Source: Bolinopsis microptera
Taxonomy: Eukaryota > Ctenophora > Tentaculata > Lobata > Bolinopsidae
Direction: 5' to 3'
Length of the DNA: 15,141 nucleotides
NCBI RefSeq assembly: GCF_026151205.1
Contig: NW_026971949.1
Location: forward strand, 1 to 15,141
Shown: in pieces, positions 1 to 10,602 of the stretch
Layout: each line of letters starts with the position of its first letter
How positions within the stretch are numbered: position 1 is the stretch's first letter
Notes under the pieces: model-generated
The model's database searches: none
Told to the model about the DNA's origin: nothing
The model's input: only the letters and a program-made list of their open reading frames with translations
Made by a program: the position numbers and the translations under genes

Positions 1-1360
1 TTAAAAATCAATTTATTATTCATTGTAGTCTCAATTCTGATTTCTAAGATTGGTCAAAACTGGGGTAAATTCTGTAACAGGTAAAAACTGATTTTGTCCT
101 ATGTGTGAAAAAAAATAACGGTGGGGGGATAAACAGGAAAGTTAAATGAATTGGTATACCTCGAGTAGGCGTCTTGTTGATGAAAGGTTTAATTTACTTT
201 CCCCGGATATTCGAGGCATTATTTCCTCTTTTCATAAAAGACCCCTCTCTATGGTTTTTTCATCTGGCGACTATTTCACTATTTGTTGAACAAAATACTA
301 TTTAGCAATGACAGAGCTTGAAAGGGTAAAACTGTAATCCGGATTAATCAGGGAGTACTCTTGAACTTGGGGGGCCCCTGCAAAAAACCACCGTTTTATT
401 TGTGGTAACACGGGTTTAGCCCCCCAGTACCTTATATTTTGGTTTCCGTACCATTAGGGGGTCGTTCCTTCTTAATCGGATTTTCTTCGTTTTGCTTCCT
501 CCTCAGTGTATTCCCAGGGGGGGGGGGGCCCTGACACCCAACTTAACCAATTTGGCTTCAACTTTCTTGGTTCACTGGGATATTTATCTTGAAAAGCAAA
601 ATTTTGGGGATGATAGCATAATAGTAGTAGGCATTCATTTTTCGGGGGGTGGACATCGTAAATCGGGGACTTTATTTGGTCATTTAAGAAAACAAAGAAA
701 AATGGGGGACGATTTTTTCTTTCTTTTATTGTTTACGAACTAAAACGTGCGGCGCGCAGCAATTTTCTTTTTTACCCCATAACTAGCTGCTGACCAAAAG
801 TTAAATTTTTAATCAATAAAAATTTTTTGTCGGCCTTTTCGCGGCCGTAATAGGCTTTTTTAAACGTCTTTCACGATATTACAAACTAAAAGGATAGGGA
901 TTCGTGAGATTGCCCAACGGATTAAGAATAAAAACAGCAAGAAGGGAATTATCCGTATTTAAGGGGAAAATTCATATAATTAAACAGATAGGGGAAATTG
1001 AAGTTGGATGGAACGTGGTAATTTTACCCTTTCCCAAAGAGGGAATACTTATTGTCTTTCATCTCCCCCAGTGCCTTTGCCTTGCCAAGCTCGATTCAAG
1101 GTAAAGTAGCCAAAAAAACACTATCACAGGGTGATATTATATTTATGAATAATTTCTTATTTATTTAATTCCATGTAGGAAATTTGAAGATTTGAGTAAG
1201 TCAAATGTTGAAACCTCACAACATAATCAAATAAACAAACAGCCAAAATTATCCAACGGCTGAAATATAAAACCTCGTTTCCGCCACCACCCGGCTTTTA
1301 ATCTTAGGGGAGGGGAGGGGAAAAGTCCGGTAGTTTTAAGGGCCCCAAAGCGGATTTTTA
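1..1360. other. No gene recognised
   Basis: The short open frames here (83 codons at 492-743 and 66 codons at 904-1104, both +) have no motif I recognise. The first runs straight through a 12-G tract at 517-528, which by itself creates a glycine-rich stretch, so I do not treat it as coding. Composition is AT-rich with scattered short A, T and G runs. No RNA gene or promoter could be supported. Confidence 0.5.
517..528 (+). repeat. 12-G homopolymer
   Basis: Twelve consecutive G, first of a set of long G tracts that occur only on the + strand in this window. Possibly an insertion artefact rather than genomic sequence. Confidence 0.9.
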
Positions 1361-2140
1361 CTTCCAGGAAACCATGATAATATGATTTACCACTTTGCAT
1401 TCGTGGGTTCGGATCACCTGGGGAAAAAAAGAGTGAGGCAGGTTTAATTCTGACAAATCAGATTAGTAATATTTTTCCAAATATTTTGGGGTGGGGGGAC
1501 CATTTTATCGTGGTTTTTATAGCTATGTAATATGTTTTTACCAGATTTTGAGATTGAAAACAGGGTTCGGGATCATTATCAAATTTATTCTATTATGATC
1601 AATAAAAAACAGATAGTAAAAAAATTGGCCACAATTCAAAATTTTTTCCAATATATTTAGCATATTTGTATTTGAAACAGTTTCGAGCTTAAGAGTTGGA
1701 AAAAAAGCCCCCCCCAGGTAAAACAAAAACCAAGCTCTTTCTTTTTCAGGAGTTACAAAAAAAATATATAGGGGCGAGTGCCCTTTTTATGCCAGGTGTT
1801 TTTTTCCATATTTTCAAGCTTTTAAATTTTTTTGGAAATAACCCCAAAACAAGTCCTTCATATTATGGGAGCCCAGGGTGTTGGGAATAAAAACGGGCTT
1901 ATATATCGGTTAAAGGTATTTCCAATTCCCATTTTTTTACATCATTAATACTTGTCTAATATTAGTAAGTCAAGTTTGTTGAAAAAGTATTATATTTTCT
2001 TTATTATTATATGTTGAAAGTTATGGAAAATCATATTATGCTTTTAAAATTACTTAATACTAACTTCAAAAAGGGGGGCTTTCGAAATCTTTTTTACCGT
2101 TTTTTTTTAAATTTTATCCATAAAACCAAGAGACCGTAAG
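1360..2140 (+). pseudogene. Candidate degraded SVOP-like transporter copy (Z)
   Basis: No open frame survives, so this call rests only on collinear nucleotide matches to copy C, found by eye. The anchors, in the same order in both, are: GATCAC at 1412 (C 14042), TTTTTATAGCTATG at 1514 (C about 14120), AGTTTCGAG at 1679 (C 14256), a stretch ending in a TGTTGGGA-like end at 1865-1886 (C 14401-14423), AAAAAGG...CTTTTCG-like at 2068 (C 14608), and TTTATCC..ATAAA..ACCG-like at 2112-2139 (C 14694-14727). The first-to-last anchor distance is about 700 here and about 650 in C. Between anchors the alignment needs many indels, and AT-rich sequence gives chance matches easily. If real, this is a fourth member of the cluster, older or noisier than A. 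It could still be a chance alignment. Confidence 0.33.
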
Positions 2141-2313
2141 TTGCCTGAAAACACAAAAGGAAACATAACTGTTCTTATCACAGCACTTACCTGGGAACAG
2201 GCAAAGGTAGGGGTCCTGAAAATACAGGCCCCAGCCATTCAGAAGGGTAAAAAGGGGTTAAAATTGGATTTGATTAAATCTAAAATATTTTATAAACTCT
2301 GACTTAGGGGAAT

Positions 2314-2327
2314 GGGGGGGGGGGGGG
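2314..2327 (+). repeat. 14-G homopolymer
   Basis: Fourteen consecutive G, followed by TGGAC. One of twelve + strand G runs of nine or more in this window. Confidence 0.9.
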
Positions 2328-2989
2328 TGGACAAATTTTTCATTTTTTTTTAATGCAAAGGAAAAAAATAAAATCCCCGAAACAAAGTAATTACAATAAA
2401 TATGTCACAGGGGATGGGGCCAGGTTTCCCCCCAGTATTATAAAGATAAGCCCTGTAAGTGTTAAATTTAAACCCCCTCCAAAGCGCTATTAATCATGTG
2501 TAATGGAATACGAAATATTGTTGGGCTGATTAAAAATGGGGAGGGGCCATATTCCAAAACGGAAGTGATTTACCGAATGATAAACAAAAAAAATGTTTAA
2601 AAATGGGGGAAAGGACCCAGGAAATTTATATTAATCTACTTAAATTCCCCATCTGTTTAGATTCATTCTGGGACGGGATGATTTTTAGTTCTATCCGGGT
2701 CTCCATTTTTTATTTTGGGGAGTAAAAAAAACTGCCCGGTGTAAATATGGGTTTTTGGCTGGCGGGTTTTCAAATCTTTATAAAATTATTATATTTTGCA
2801 TGGATAGTTGGTGGGACAGAAGTGAGAGTTCCCCCAAAAATTATTTAAATATTAACACATAAAATATTTTTATTATTTTAATTAATTTAAGGGGACGGGA
2901 ACCACAAACACGGTTTGTTGGATTCTTAAAAACTTTTCTTTTCTTGGGGGTTCACTGCAAAACCATTTCTCCAATTCATGATTACAAAT

Positions 2990-3000
2990 GGGGGGGGGGG
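2990..3000 (+). repeat. 11-G homopolymer
   Basis: Eleven G directly followed by AC, a pairing that recurs at many G tracts in the window. Confidence 0.9.
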
Positions 3001-4729
3001 ACAGTGAGGCGGGCATTTCTATCAAAATTTGGGTCCATTACAAAAAACAGTAATGAATTAGGATTGGAAAAATAAAAACCCCCACTATTGTTTTTCTAGT
3101 TGCCCTTGTTTGATAAATAGGAAGGATTCTTGGGGGGGGATTTTCATGGAGGGGAATTTGGAGGGACAGGGCAGGGGGTTCATTGTACTGAATATGAAGG
3201 ACGTTCAAACTTTTAACGTTTACACCACAGGTTAACTTGGACTAACAAATCTCTACTAATACAAATTTGCTGGAGATTACCATGGCCCAGTTGGGGGTGA
3301 AACAAAAATCTTTTACCCACTGCCTAAGGACCCATGAGGAATTAAGGGGAGGAGGGTTTTGGTTTTTTTAATGGATTCTTTTTAGGTTTATATCCTAGGG
3401 TAAGCAGAGGTGTTTAGGTTTTGGGTGTGGCACTTCGGGAAAGACAATACACAATTAGATTTTCAGGATAGGGACCCCGTTACCCCTTTTGGAATTTAAA
3501 TTTCCTTCAGTTGATAATTTCTTTTTCTAAATCTCAAAACCCAGGTTTTTTTAACATTTTTTGGTTAAATGGGCGTTACAAAAAATCCATTGGTCTTTTT
3601 TGGATTTAATCGGGAGCTGCTCCCAATATTATATGGTGATTTAAAATCTAGGATGTTTTTTGAATTAATTTAGAAGTTAAATTACCTTCCTGACTATGTA
3701 ATAAATAGGTTTAAATAAAAGGATTCTGGCAAAAAATTGGAGCTCAGGGCTTATTTATAATTGTTCCGCACTTTTAACTCGTAAAAGCTTGCAATGCTAT
3801 TAATTAGAAAGTAAAACCCCACATTAAAGTTTTTTAAAACCAACTAAACGGGATTTCTTATTAAAGCTACTTTTTCTAATTTTATATTGCGGTATTGGAA
3901 TTAAAGGGAAAAATTCTCCGGCTACTACGGAGCAAGGGGAAAAAGTAGTTACAAATCTGAAAATTTGTGACTTTTTGAAATTATGGGCATTTTAAAAGCC
4001 TTAAATTCTGCCATTTTTATGGCCCCTTTTTATTACGATTTGAACTTTTACTAAAGGTATGTTTGAGGCCAGGTTTTTCCATAGGCTTTAAACAAATAAA
4101 AACTCAACATCTGAAGAAAAAAATCCTACCCCACCCAAAAAATTCTTTGACTTATAGATCCATTTGGCTAAACTCCCCACAAGGGGGGACTTTTTGGAAG
4201 CGGAAATCTATGCTTGAGGGACCCGGGGTGATAGGGATTCTTTCAATTTATACGGGGGGGGATCCTTTGATTCAGGGTCTGTAACTTCGTCATTTATTGA
4301 TTCCCAAAGTTATATAACTCCTTCTAGGGGGTTTCTTGTACGAAATTGTAAGTAATTTGTCCAGTAAAAAAAATTAAGCCCAAAAGGGACTTTGGAAAAA
4401 TGACCAAAATATCGGTTTTTAACAGTGCCTAAGACCTTCTTTCCAAAAATTACAAATTTCCAAAAAACCTTTCGCAAAAAAATGAAAAAATAATTAATTT
4501 ATTTTTCGAAAAAGGTGGGAGTGGCTCTCAAAAATACTTTTTAATCTATAAAATTCTTTATTGTTTTTTGATGATTTTTTTTACTTTCTAAATTGGAAGT
4601 TAAATCTTTAACCGGGTCCCGGGCATTTAAAACAGTTTTATGTGTCCCCATTAAAAGCTTAGGAATTGATTTACTTACATACTAAAAAAACTGTTGCTCA
4701 GGCTATATTTGGAGGGAAGGGAGTGTTGA

Positions 4730-4739
4730 GGGGGGGGGG
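4730..4739 (+). repeat. 10-G homopolymer
   Basis: Ten G followed by AC. Confidence 0.9.
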
Positions 4740-5195
4740 ACTCTATTGATACTTCATTAAACTTTAAGGCTAAAGATACTTTTTAGTGGTATAAAACCCA
4801 AGCCCCCCACTAATCTGCGATTTAATGAAATTTCAGCTTATTGGGGACTTTTATTATTGTGGTTCCAACTGGTTCATTGTTAACCAAGCCACCGTTCCCG
4901 ATTTATATAATTTAAAGCGGGACTTTCCACCCAGTCAGGCAAATGATTCCCAACATCTTACCACATCTTTTGCTTCTTTTGTTTTATTGAATAACTATTT
5001 TTCGTTGGAAAATTTTTCATCAAATATTGCTGTTTAAAAAAGATTATATTGTTAGTATGGCCATAATAAAACTTATAAAACCCTTTATCTTTAAATTCCA
5101 AAATTAATAGTTGTTTAAAAATTCTGCTCCTGAACTTCAAAGAAAATTTCTCGGACGAGGGTTTTTGCCAAAAGGGCTGTAAATAGTTCAAGTGT

Positions 5196-5266
5196 GGGGG
5201 GGGGGACATTGCTTTTGCCAAATCGTTTCATTAAGGGGGGGCCGGGGGGGGGGGGGGGGGGGGGGG
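5196..5266 (+). repeat. G-tract cluster including a 23-G run
   Basis: Ten G at 5196-5205 (followed by AC), seven G at 5235-5241, then CC and twenty-three G at 5244-5266. This is the densest G cluster in the window. If genuine it would strongly favour G-quadruplex structure. A homopolymer artefact is equally possible. Confidence 0.9.
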
Positions 5267-6105
5267 TTTTTCTCTCATCGAAAAATTATCTCGAAATTGA
5301 TTTTTATAGTTGTTCTGAATAGAGGGGAATTATTATATTACTATCTCCGCTGCTTTTTTGGGTTCCAATGGGAAATAATGATTATTTTTCTTCTTCCCTC
5401 AGTTTTGGAGCAAATATCCACCCCCTGAAAATCTTTTTTTTTCGGGATTTTCTGGTTCTAGGGATCATTTAGGAAAGGGATATTAATTGAGGCCGGGAAT
5501 TTTGGAGATTAGGCCTTATTTTGTAGAACATTTTTCTTATTCGATTTTGAAAATCTCTGGGAATCCTAAATTTTTTTTTACGATTTTTTCCAAGGTCCAA
5601 AACAGGGATTTTCAAAATCAAAAATATTAAAAAGTTTTTCTAAAAGGCCTAACTCAAAATTTCGGCTCTTTAATTCATATATCTTTCTTTCTATAGATTT
5701 TAGGGGGACTGGGATTTTCCATGGTGGGGGTGCACGCGTTTGGGAAAAATCGCTTTCGCGCAAACCAATTTGACACATAAACGGCTGGACCTTTGGGACC
5801 CAAGCGATTAAGTTTGGTCGGGGGGATTAGGGAAACCTATTTTTTCATTGGGACCAAATTGCCAAGCTGATAGGTATTTTTACTTTTTCCCCCCTCTATC
5901 AGAGAAAACAAAACTATAAAAATTCAATATCTTTCAAGGAGAATGTCGATTTTTGAACGAACACCCCTCCCCCCGGGGGCCCCCTTGTAATTCCATTGGA
6001 CTGTACATTCACCCAAGTTGCCCGATTTATATGTTTCCAGTATAACTTAAATATTCCAGTTAAATAATACATTGAATTTAAAAATTTTCTAAAAATTTCA
6101 GGGAA

Positions 6106-6111
6106 TTTGGT
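6106..6111 (+). promoter_or_regulatory. Splice-acceptor-like TTTCAG upstream of copy A
   Basis: TTTCAG follows an A/T-rich run and sits about 44 bases before the position equivalent to the start codon of copy A. Copy C has the related ATTCAG 29 bases before its ATG. Occurrence in both copies fits a 3' splice site, either of a 5'-UTR intron or for spliced-leader addition. The assignment is inference from short motifs. Confidence 0.35.
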
Positions 6112-6119
6112 CACTCGAG

Positions 6120-7771
6120 GGGAAGGGGTGTGGGGTGGGACGAATTCCGGGGAAATAAACCCGGCCCTGGTCCAAAAAAACTCATGGGGGATGGGACCCA
6201 TAAAACGGGGGGAGGGGACTGTTACGTCTCTCCTTTGTATTACAGCGATGTGGGTCAAAGTTTGGGGGATTTAGCATCGTGGAAAAATGTATATTAGGCC
6301 TGGAGTTGGGGATCCACCAAACAACAAAAGTTAGCCTGTGAAGCGGGATGTATCATTTTTTCAGGATGGGGACTCTTTTCTTCCCACCTTGCTATGTCTT
6401 TATTGGGGGTGTAGCTACATTAGTGGCTGTTTTTCCCGTTGGGCGAAAGTTAAAATTGGAGAAAAAACCCACCCTTTGCCTCTGTTCACTGTATGGCTCC
6501 ATATTTTTTTGACCAATATATCTTGCGCATTGGTCCCCAAAAACAACACTAATTTATTACTTTTTCTTTAACTATCTTTAGAAGTTCTTCATAGGGGCTG
6601 GGGCTATGGTGGGTTGAAAAACTTGGGGAACCAATAAATTGGGGAGTTCTTATGGTATTATTTGCTTAAAAAATAATAATTCTTCCAAGGGGAGTATCCT
6701 AGGCACACCCATTTTTTCTTTTCATCCAAGGTAGCATTGGCAATTTTACTTTCGGATTTGGGGGGCATGGGGCTCCGACTGCTGGGTTGGCTTTGCTTCT
6801 TGAATTTACCCAACTTTAGGGGGTGGGGGCGGGGGGTGGTCTTTGTCCTCTTTAAACATTCCCTTTTTCCCTTTGTATACATATTTTCCCACCAATAATC
6901 AAGCTACCATTTTTTTTTCGTCGGAAAGAAGGATTTTGAAAACTTTATGGAGAAGTTGATCCACGAGGCCTACTTTCCAAGGAATTCAAAAAGGAAATCT
7001 GTCGGAAAAAACTTTTTTTCCTTGTGACTGAGTTCTTAAAGTGCCGGAGCATTTTTCGGGGCCTTTAGGACAACCTTCATAGGATACATGGGGAAGTATC
7101 ATGCTTCTTTTCCAATGATCATCAGGGGAAAATTTAACAATTTATCCGATCAATCTGTAGGTGCCGATAAATGTTTAGAGGAAAGTTGTTACATGAGGAT
7201 CATTTATATGGGTCCTTGCTGCCGGTAAACTGGGCCTTAGCCTTAATAACTCCAGGGGTGGGGACGGGCGGGCCGATTGGAATTTTTTTTCTTAGGCGAA
7301 CCAACAACTTCAAGTTTATTGCCTTACTCCAAACCACATTTATGGCTTGGTTTTTGGCCATATTCCCTTACGGGGAAATTCATCTCTAGCCAAGTTAACC
7401 TGGTTTACTTTTTTTGAAAAAAACTCAATAATGATGGGGGGAATAGGGGAAAATTATTTTTTGTCTGATCTTCTAATGGGAGGAGCAGAGCAAAAAGGGG
7501 GGGGCCCATCCTGCATTACGGTGGTTGACTAATTTTTGGGGGAACTCTTCAAGGGTATTGGTCTTTTTGGGGTGGTTCCCTGATGTTTTTTTGGGGCTAG
7601 GCACAGTGGGTTTACTGTAATAAAGTACCAACTTCTCCGCTGTTTTTCATTGATCCTTTAATTAATTGCTTGTTTATTTTTGGTAGGGTTTATTTTGTTA
7701 GACTTGCACCATGTCGCTGTTCATACTATTCAATTCCATGAAAACACACGGAAGTGATTGAAAAGGCTTGA
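6120..7771 (+). pseudogene. SVOP/SV2-like MFS transporter, copy A, frame-broken
   Basis: This is a multi-pass membrane transporter of the major facilitator superfamily; the substrate cannot be told. It aligns with copy C along its whole length. The start equivalent is at 6155 (ATA here, ATG in C). DVSFFQ lies at 6347-6364 in an open 77-codon frame (6338-6571). A GVATLVAV-like TM2, an SLYGSI-like TM3, the GFG/GAG region near 6590-6605 and the LGWLL region near 6780 follow. Further on are a loop with DKC near 7168, the FKF..LQTTFM segment in an open frame at 7171-7389, and a tail H-E-N-T-R...V-I-E-K-A-stop ending at 7771. That tail is the PETKG-like C-terminus usual for MFS proteins. Several frame changes separate these blocks, and it runs about 27% longer than C between shared anchors. 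It is either a decaying paralog or a paralog damaged by insertion errors. No intron is visible relative to C. Confidence 0.78.
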
Positions 7772-7827
7772 TTAAACCAGAACTTTGGAAGGGGGAGGGG
7801 GACTATCTTCAAAAAAAAACGTGTATT

Positions 7828-7833
7828 AATAAA
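7828..7833 (+). terminator. Candidate polyadenylation signal AATAAA of copy A
   Basis: AATAAA lies 57 bases after the predicted stop of copy A, within the usual 3'-UTR range. The hexamer is common by chance in AT-rich DNA, so position is the only argument. Confidence 0.35.
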
Positions 7834-8158
7834 CATAACAGTTTTTTTGGTTTATTTCAAGGGGGGGAAATATTTTTCAGGGTAGTATTTGTTTCCTCAT
7901 GTGATTTGGCATAACTCCTTAACATTTGTTTTATCCTCGGATTGAATTCTTAAAGGGAAATTTGGTAAACACTGTCCCCCTAATTCTGGATAACTTTTTT
8001 TTGTCACAAAACTGGTTAAATAGGGTTTTTTTGAGCCCTTTTTTCTCGGAGCTTTCCTTTTAAGGGAATTCAGGGGGGGGATTCTTGTGGAAATTGTGGA
8101 ACTTCTTGTGATTATGTGGTATTATACTGTATAGGGAATTGAAATTTATTTTCTGTTG

Positions 8159-8220
8159 AGTGGATTTTAATATTTCTTTACCGGGTCATACTCCATGGAG
8201 TATGAAATATTTCCTCCACT
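8159..8220. repeat. Palindrome with perfect 20-bp core
   Basis: The core at 8186-8205 is a perfect palindrome centred on CCATGG. The arms appear to continue imperfectly: AGTGGA..AATATTT on the left (from 8159) pairs with AAATATTTCCTCCACT on the right (to 8220), with an insertion of about 10 bases in the left arm. It could be a hairpin, a dimeric protein-binding site, or a local fold-back artefact. I checked the outer flanks for a longer inverted copy of the neighbouring transporter and saw none. Confidence 0.7.
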
Positions 8221-8697
8221 AAGTTGTATTTAATTGTAGGGTTATTTGGGAAAATAAGTAGGTTGTACCGAGGGATATACAGGAAAAGTTCAACAAAAAG
8301 CTTAACAGCTTTTATTTCCTGGGAAACCATTATAAAAATTAGATTGGCCGCGACTTTTCACATTTCCGTGGAGGGCTAGATTTTACTGTTTATAAAAAAA
8401 CTCACCCTTAGGCACCATTTCTGCATCAAGCTGTAACCGTTTATTTAAGGTACATTTTACCTTGTCTTTACGAGTATTTTTGCCATTTTGAACGTTTTCA
8501 AGGGAAAAGGAAGAAAAAAATTCGCCGATATTAATTTTTAGGGAAGAATATTTATCTATTTATGGCTCTGTAGCAAGGGTTTTATAAAACTGGACCATGG
8601 GACAAACAGGAAAAAATTTCCGCGGGATTATTTTTTGGACCAGGGAAAATCGCCGGGGGCGCCGCGGATTTCATTTTGGGTTTTCGGCGGATCCCAC

Positions 8698-8800
8698 GGT
8701 TTCATTTGCTACCCTGATCGCATTTTGAGCCTAAAATTTGGTTTTATGTTTATTTTCTGGGTAATATTTCGGGTAGTTTAAATTTTCCTGTTCTAGGAAT
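8698..8800 (+). repeat. Direct repeat, copy 1
   Basis: Shares TTGCTACCCTGATC and the following roughly 45 bases (about 80% by eye) with 9330-9430. The similarity continues weakly to the GGG..TTTTCC..CTGT block. Both copies have CCGCGGGA about 80-90 bases upstream, which suggests the repeat is longer than the part that aligns well. The function is unknown. Confidence 0.55.
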
Positions 8801-9329
8801 TTATGATCATTTGTAGGGGCCCTGTGGTGGGACTTTGCCTATAGGCGCTTGGTCCTAAATTTGAATCTGAGGAAGAATGTGAATTTTTTACATCCCCTGG
8901 TTCCTTTAAAGACGTATTTTTACTATTCTACTTAGCGTGTTTAATTGCACTTTTGGAAGCTGCTGTGTTTTGCTGTTTTTTTGGTTCTGTCTTTTTTTTT
9001 GCCGGTCGGGGAGGGAGGGGGGGACTCAAGGGAAAAATTCGAGGGGGGTGGTGGACAATAGTCTTTTACCATGTCTTCAGGAATTGCCGTTTCACACTTC
9101 TCCCCACACACTACAACATTCTCGGACCCAATTTTTCCCAGTTCCCATTAACTATTACTAACCCACGGCTAACACCACGTTCTTAAAAATTATCAAAAGT
9201 GTTCTAAAAAACGGCCACCACTCCCATGCCATGTTGATGTATAGGAAGCCGCGGGAGCTCTGCCTTCCAAGAGTTTTTACAATATTTGGGACATGGGTTT
9301 ACACAAAAGTTTTTAGTAACAACTACTTT

Positions 9330-9430
9330 ATTGTTCAATTGCTACCCTGATCCATTGTTAGGGCCGAAAAATTTGTATTTTACGATTTTTCGGGAGTCAA
9401 TTATTCTACATTTTTCGGCTGTGGGGGGGG
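9330..9430 (+). repeat. Direct repeat, copy 2
   Basis: This is the second member of the pair described at 8698-8800, offset by about 640 bases in the same orientation. It is followed by two G-rich tracts that are absent after copy 1, so the right-hand limit is uncertain. Confidence 0.55.
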
Positions 9431-9473
9431 TGGGGGGACGTTTTTTGGGTTCCCAATATGTACAAGTTGGGGA

Positions 9474-9485
9474 GGGGGGGGGGGG
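9474..9485 (+). repeat. 12-G homopolymer
   Basis: Twelve G, then CC and ten A. An adjacent G8-T-G6 block lies at 9423-9437. Confidence 0.9.
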
Positions 9486-9903
9486 CCAAAAAAAAAAGTC
9501 AGTTTTTTTATTTAGTATTTTAGATTTGAGAGATGGTCTGGGCATTATTTGGCAGATGGGGTGGGTGGGGGCATAACTGTACCTTACTTTGTACAGGATA
9601 CCCGTCACCACAAAATTTGAAAAATTGAGATTTTTTTGGGTCGGGCTGGGCCCAACACCCGAATCCAAACAATTGGTGATTGCTTTATACTGGTGTTCTT
9701 TGTGAGCTTGTAGAGGGGACTCCATTGTAAAACCCATAATTGCAATAGGTCATTTAATACCCGGATATATAAATATGAAAAAGGTGGGTTGCCAAACACA
9801 AACAGATTTAAAAATTTAGACGGACAAATTTATTCAACAGGTGCAATTTGTTTATCTTTCGGGTTGAGCAAAAATATTGATTGGGTTATCACTGATTAAC
9901 CCG

Positions 9904-10003
9904 ATTACGTGGGACACCCGTAAATTGGGCTTCTCTTGCAACGAGTCCCAATAATGCGGGAATTCTAGCCCCATAAAACCCAATTCACCTGATCCCACGT
10001 AAT
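9904..10003. repeat. Inverted repeat with ~50-base spacer
   Basis: The left arm 9904-9929 (ATTACGTGGGA...AATTGGG) pairs with the right arm 9979-10003 (CCCAATT...TCCCACGTAAT). The outer 11 and inner 7 base pairs are perfect, with a mismatched middle. The spacer is about 50 bases. Pairing may extend weakly outwards to about 9885 and 10022. It could be the remains of a small non-autonomous DNA transposon or a hairpin element. No target-site duplication was identified. Confidence 0.6.
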
Positions 10004-10586
10004 GAATAAACTGCGTTATTGGCTTTTTCATATCACGGTCATCTGAGAAGCTAGAAACTTCTCATTTTTTTTTCAGGGGGGGGGACAAAAACGTAATTCC
10101 CAATGGGCCAACCACCATTCATAAAAATTTGGGCTCGGATTTTCCGGGGGGACTATCCAAACTAATCTATTAAATTGCGGAAAAAAAATGAAAACCCATC
10201 ATTTTGAGGAAAATGAACAACGATATTTTTTCGATTTGAACAAATTCCTCGGGGAAACCCAGTTTTTAGTTTATATAGGTTGGGTAAGGCAGTTCATCAA
10301 CCAGAAAAAAGGAATTTATATTTCAAATTGGGCACTTAGTCGGAATGGAAAAGCTATTTTTTTATAGGTAACGGTTAATGGGTACTGAAATTATTGGTCC
10401 CCCTTCCCTGTACTTATAGAAGAAAACGATGATATTTTGGGAACCCGCAGGATTTAACGGAAAAAAAATAAGCGAAGTTGTCGTGGAGAAATAACTTACA
10501 AAAAAATCGCGAATTGTCTCGGGTGGGGGAACTATCTGAGGGGAAAAATCCACAATTTGTTGCGGGCCAAAACATTAACAAAATTG

Positions 10587-10602
10587 GGGGAAAATTTTCC
10601 CC
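10587..10602. repeat. 16-bp perfect palindrome GGGGAAAATTTTCCCC
   Basis: A perfect self-complementary 16-mer in a stretch with several related blocks (for example GGAAAAT..ATTTTCC around 10634-10653, spaced by TTCGCG). It may be a protein-binding site cluster or simply low-complexity coincidence. Confidence 0.7.

Larger units (their letters stand above)
2140..6119. other. Long stretch without recognisable gene
   Basis: No frame longer than about 90 codons occurs except the antisense shadow of copy A near its right end. The small open frames (for example 4063-4284, 4825-5037 and 5192-5428 on +, and 4958-5221 and 5578-5778 on -) show no family motif, and 5192-5428 is created by G tracts that translate to polyglycine. 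A short inverted repeat with ACAAAT/ATTTGT arms lies at about 3951-3968. The region carries five of the long G tracts. I see no RNA gene or transposon end. Confidence 0.45.

Noticed and set aside
492-743. 83-codon + strand frame
   Set aside because: It passes through a 12-G run and shows no motif; the frame is probably accidental.
2187-2195. Consensus splice donor on the minus strand (CAGGTAAGT)
   Set aside because: No coding exon is visible next to it on that strand.
2380-2530. Second possible transporter fragment (CCCCCAGTATTATAAAG like copy B at about 12390)
   Set aside because: Only one short AT-rich match; no further collinear anchors were found.
5192-5428. 78-codon + strand frame with polyglycine
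   Set aside because: The glycine run is the translation of the 23-G tract; there is no other support.
5760-5850. Possible separate first exon of copy A (GCGATTAAGTTTGG matches C at GCTGATTAAGTTTGG)
   Set aside because: The same part of C aligns better and contiguously at 6180-6310, so an exon with an intron of about 450 bases is not needed. The match is noted as unexplained similarity.
5914-6258. 114-codon minus-strand frame
   Set aside because: It lies antisense to the 5' part of transporter copy A and has no recognisable domain.
7800-8600. Fold-back read artefact carrying an inverted copy of transporter A around the 8195 palindrome
   Set aside because: Reverse complements of the A 3' end and 3' UTR were not found at the mirrored positions.
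9342-9737. 131-codon minus-strand frame, the longest in the window
   Set aside because: Its proline-rich centre is the reverse reading of G tracts, and it overlaps a plus-strand glycine-rich frame; no motif is visible.
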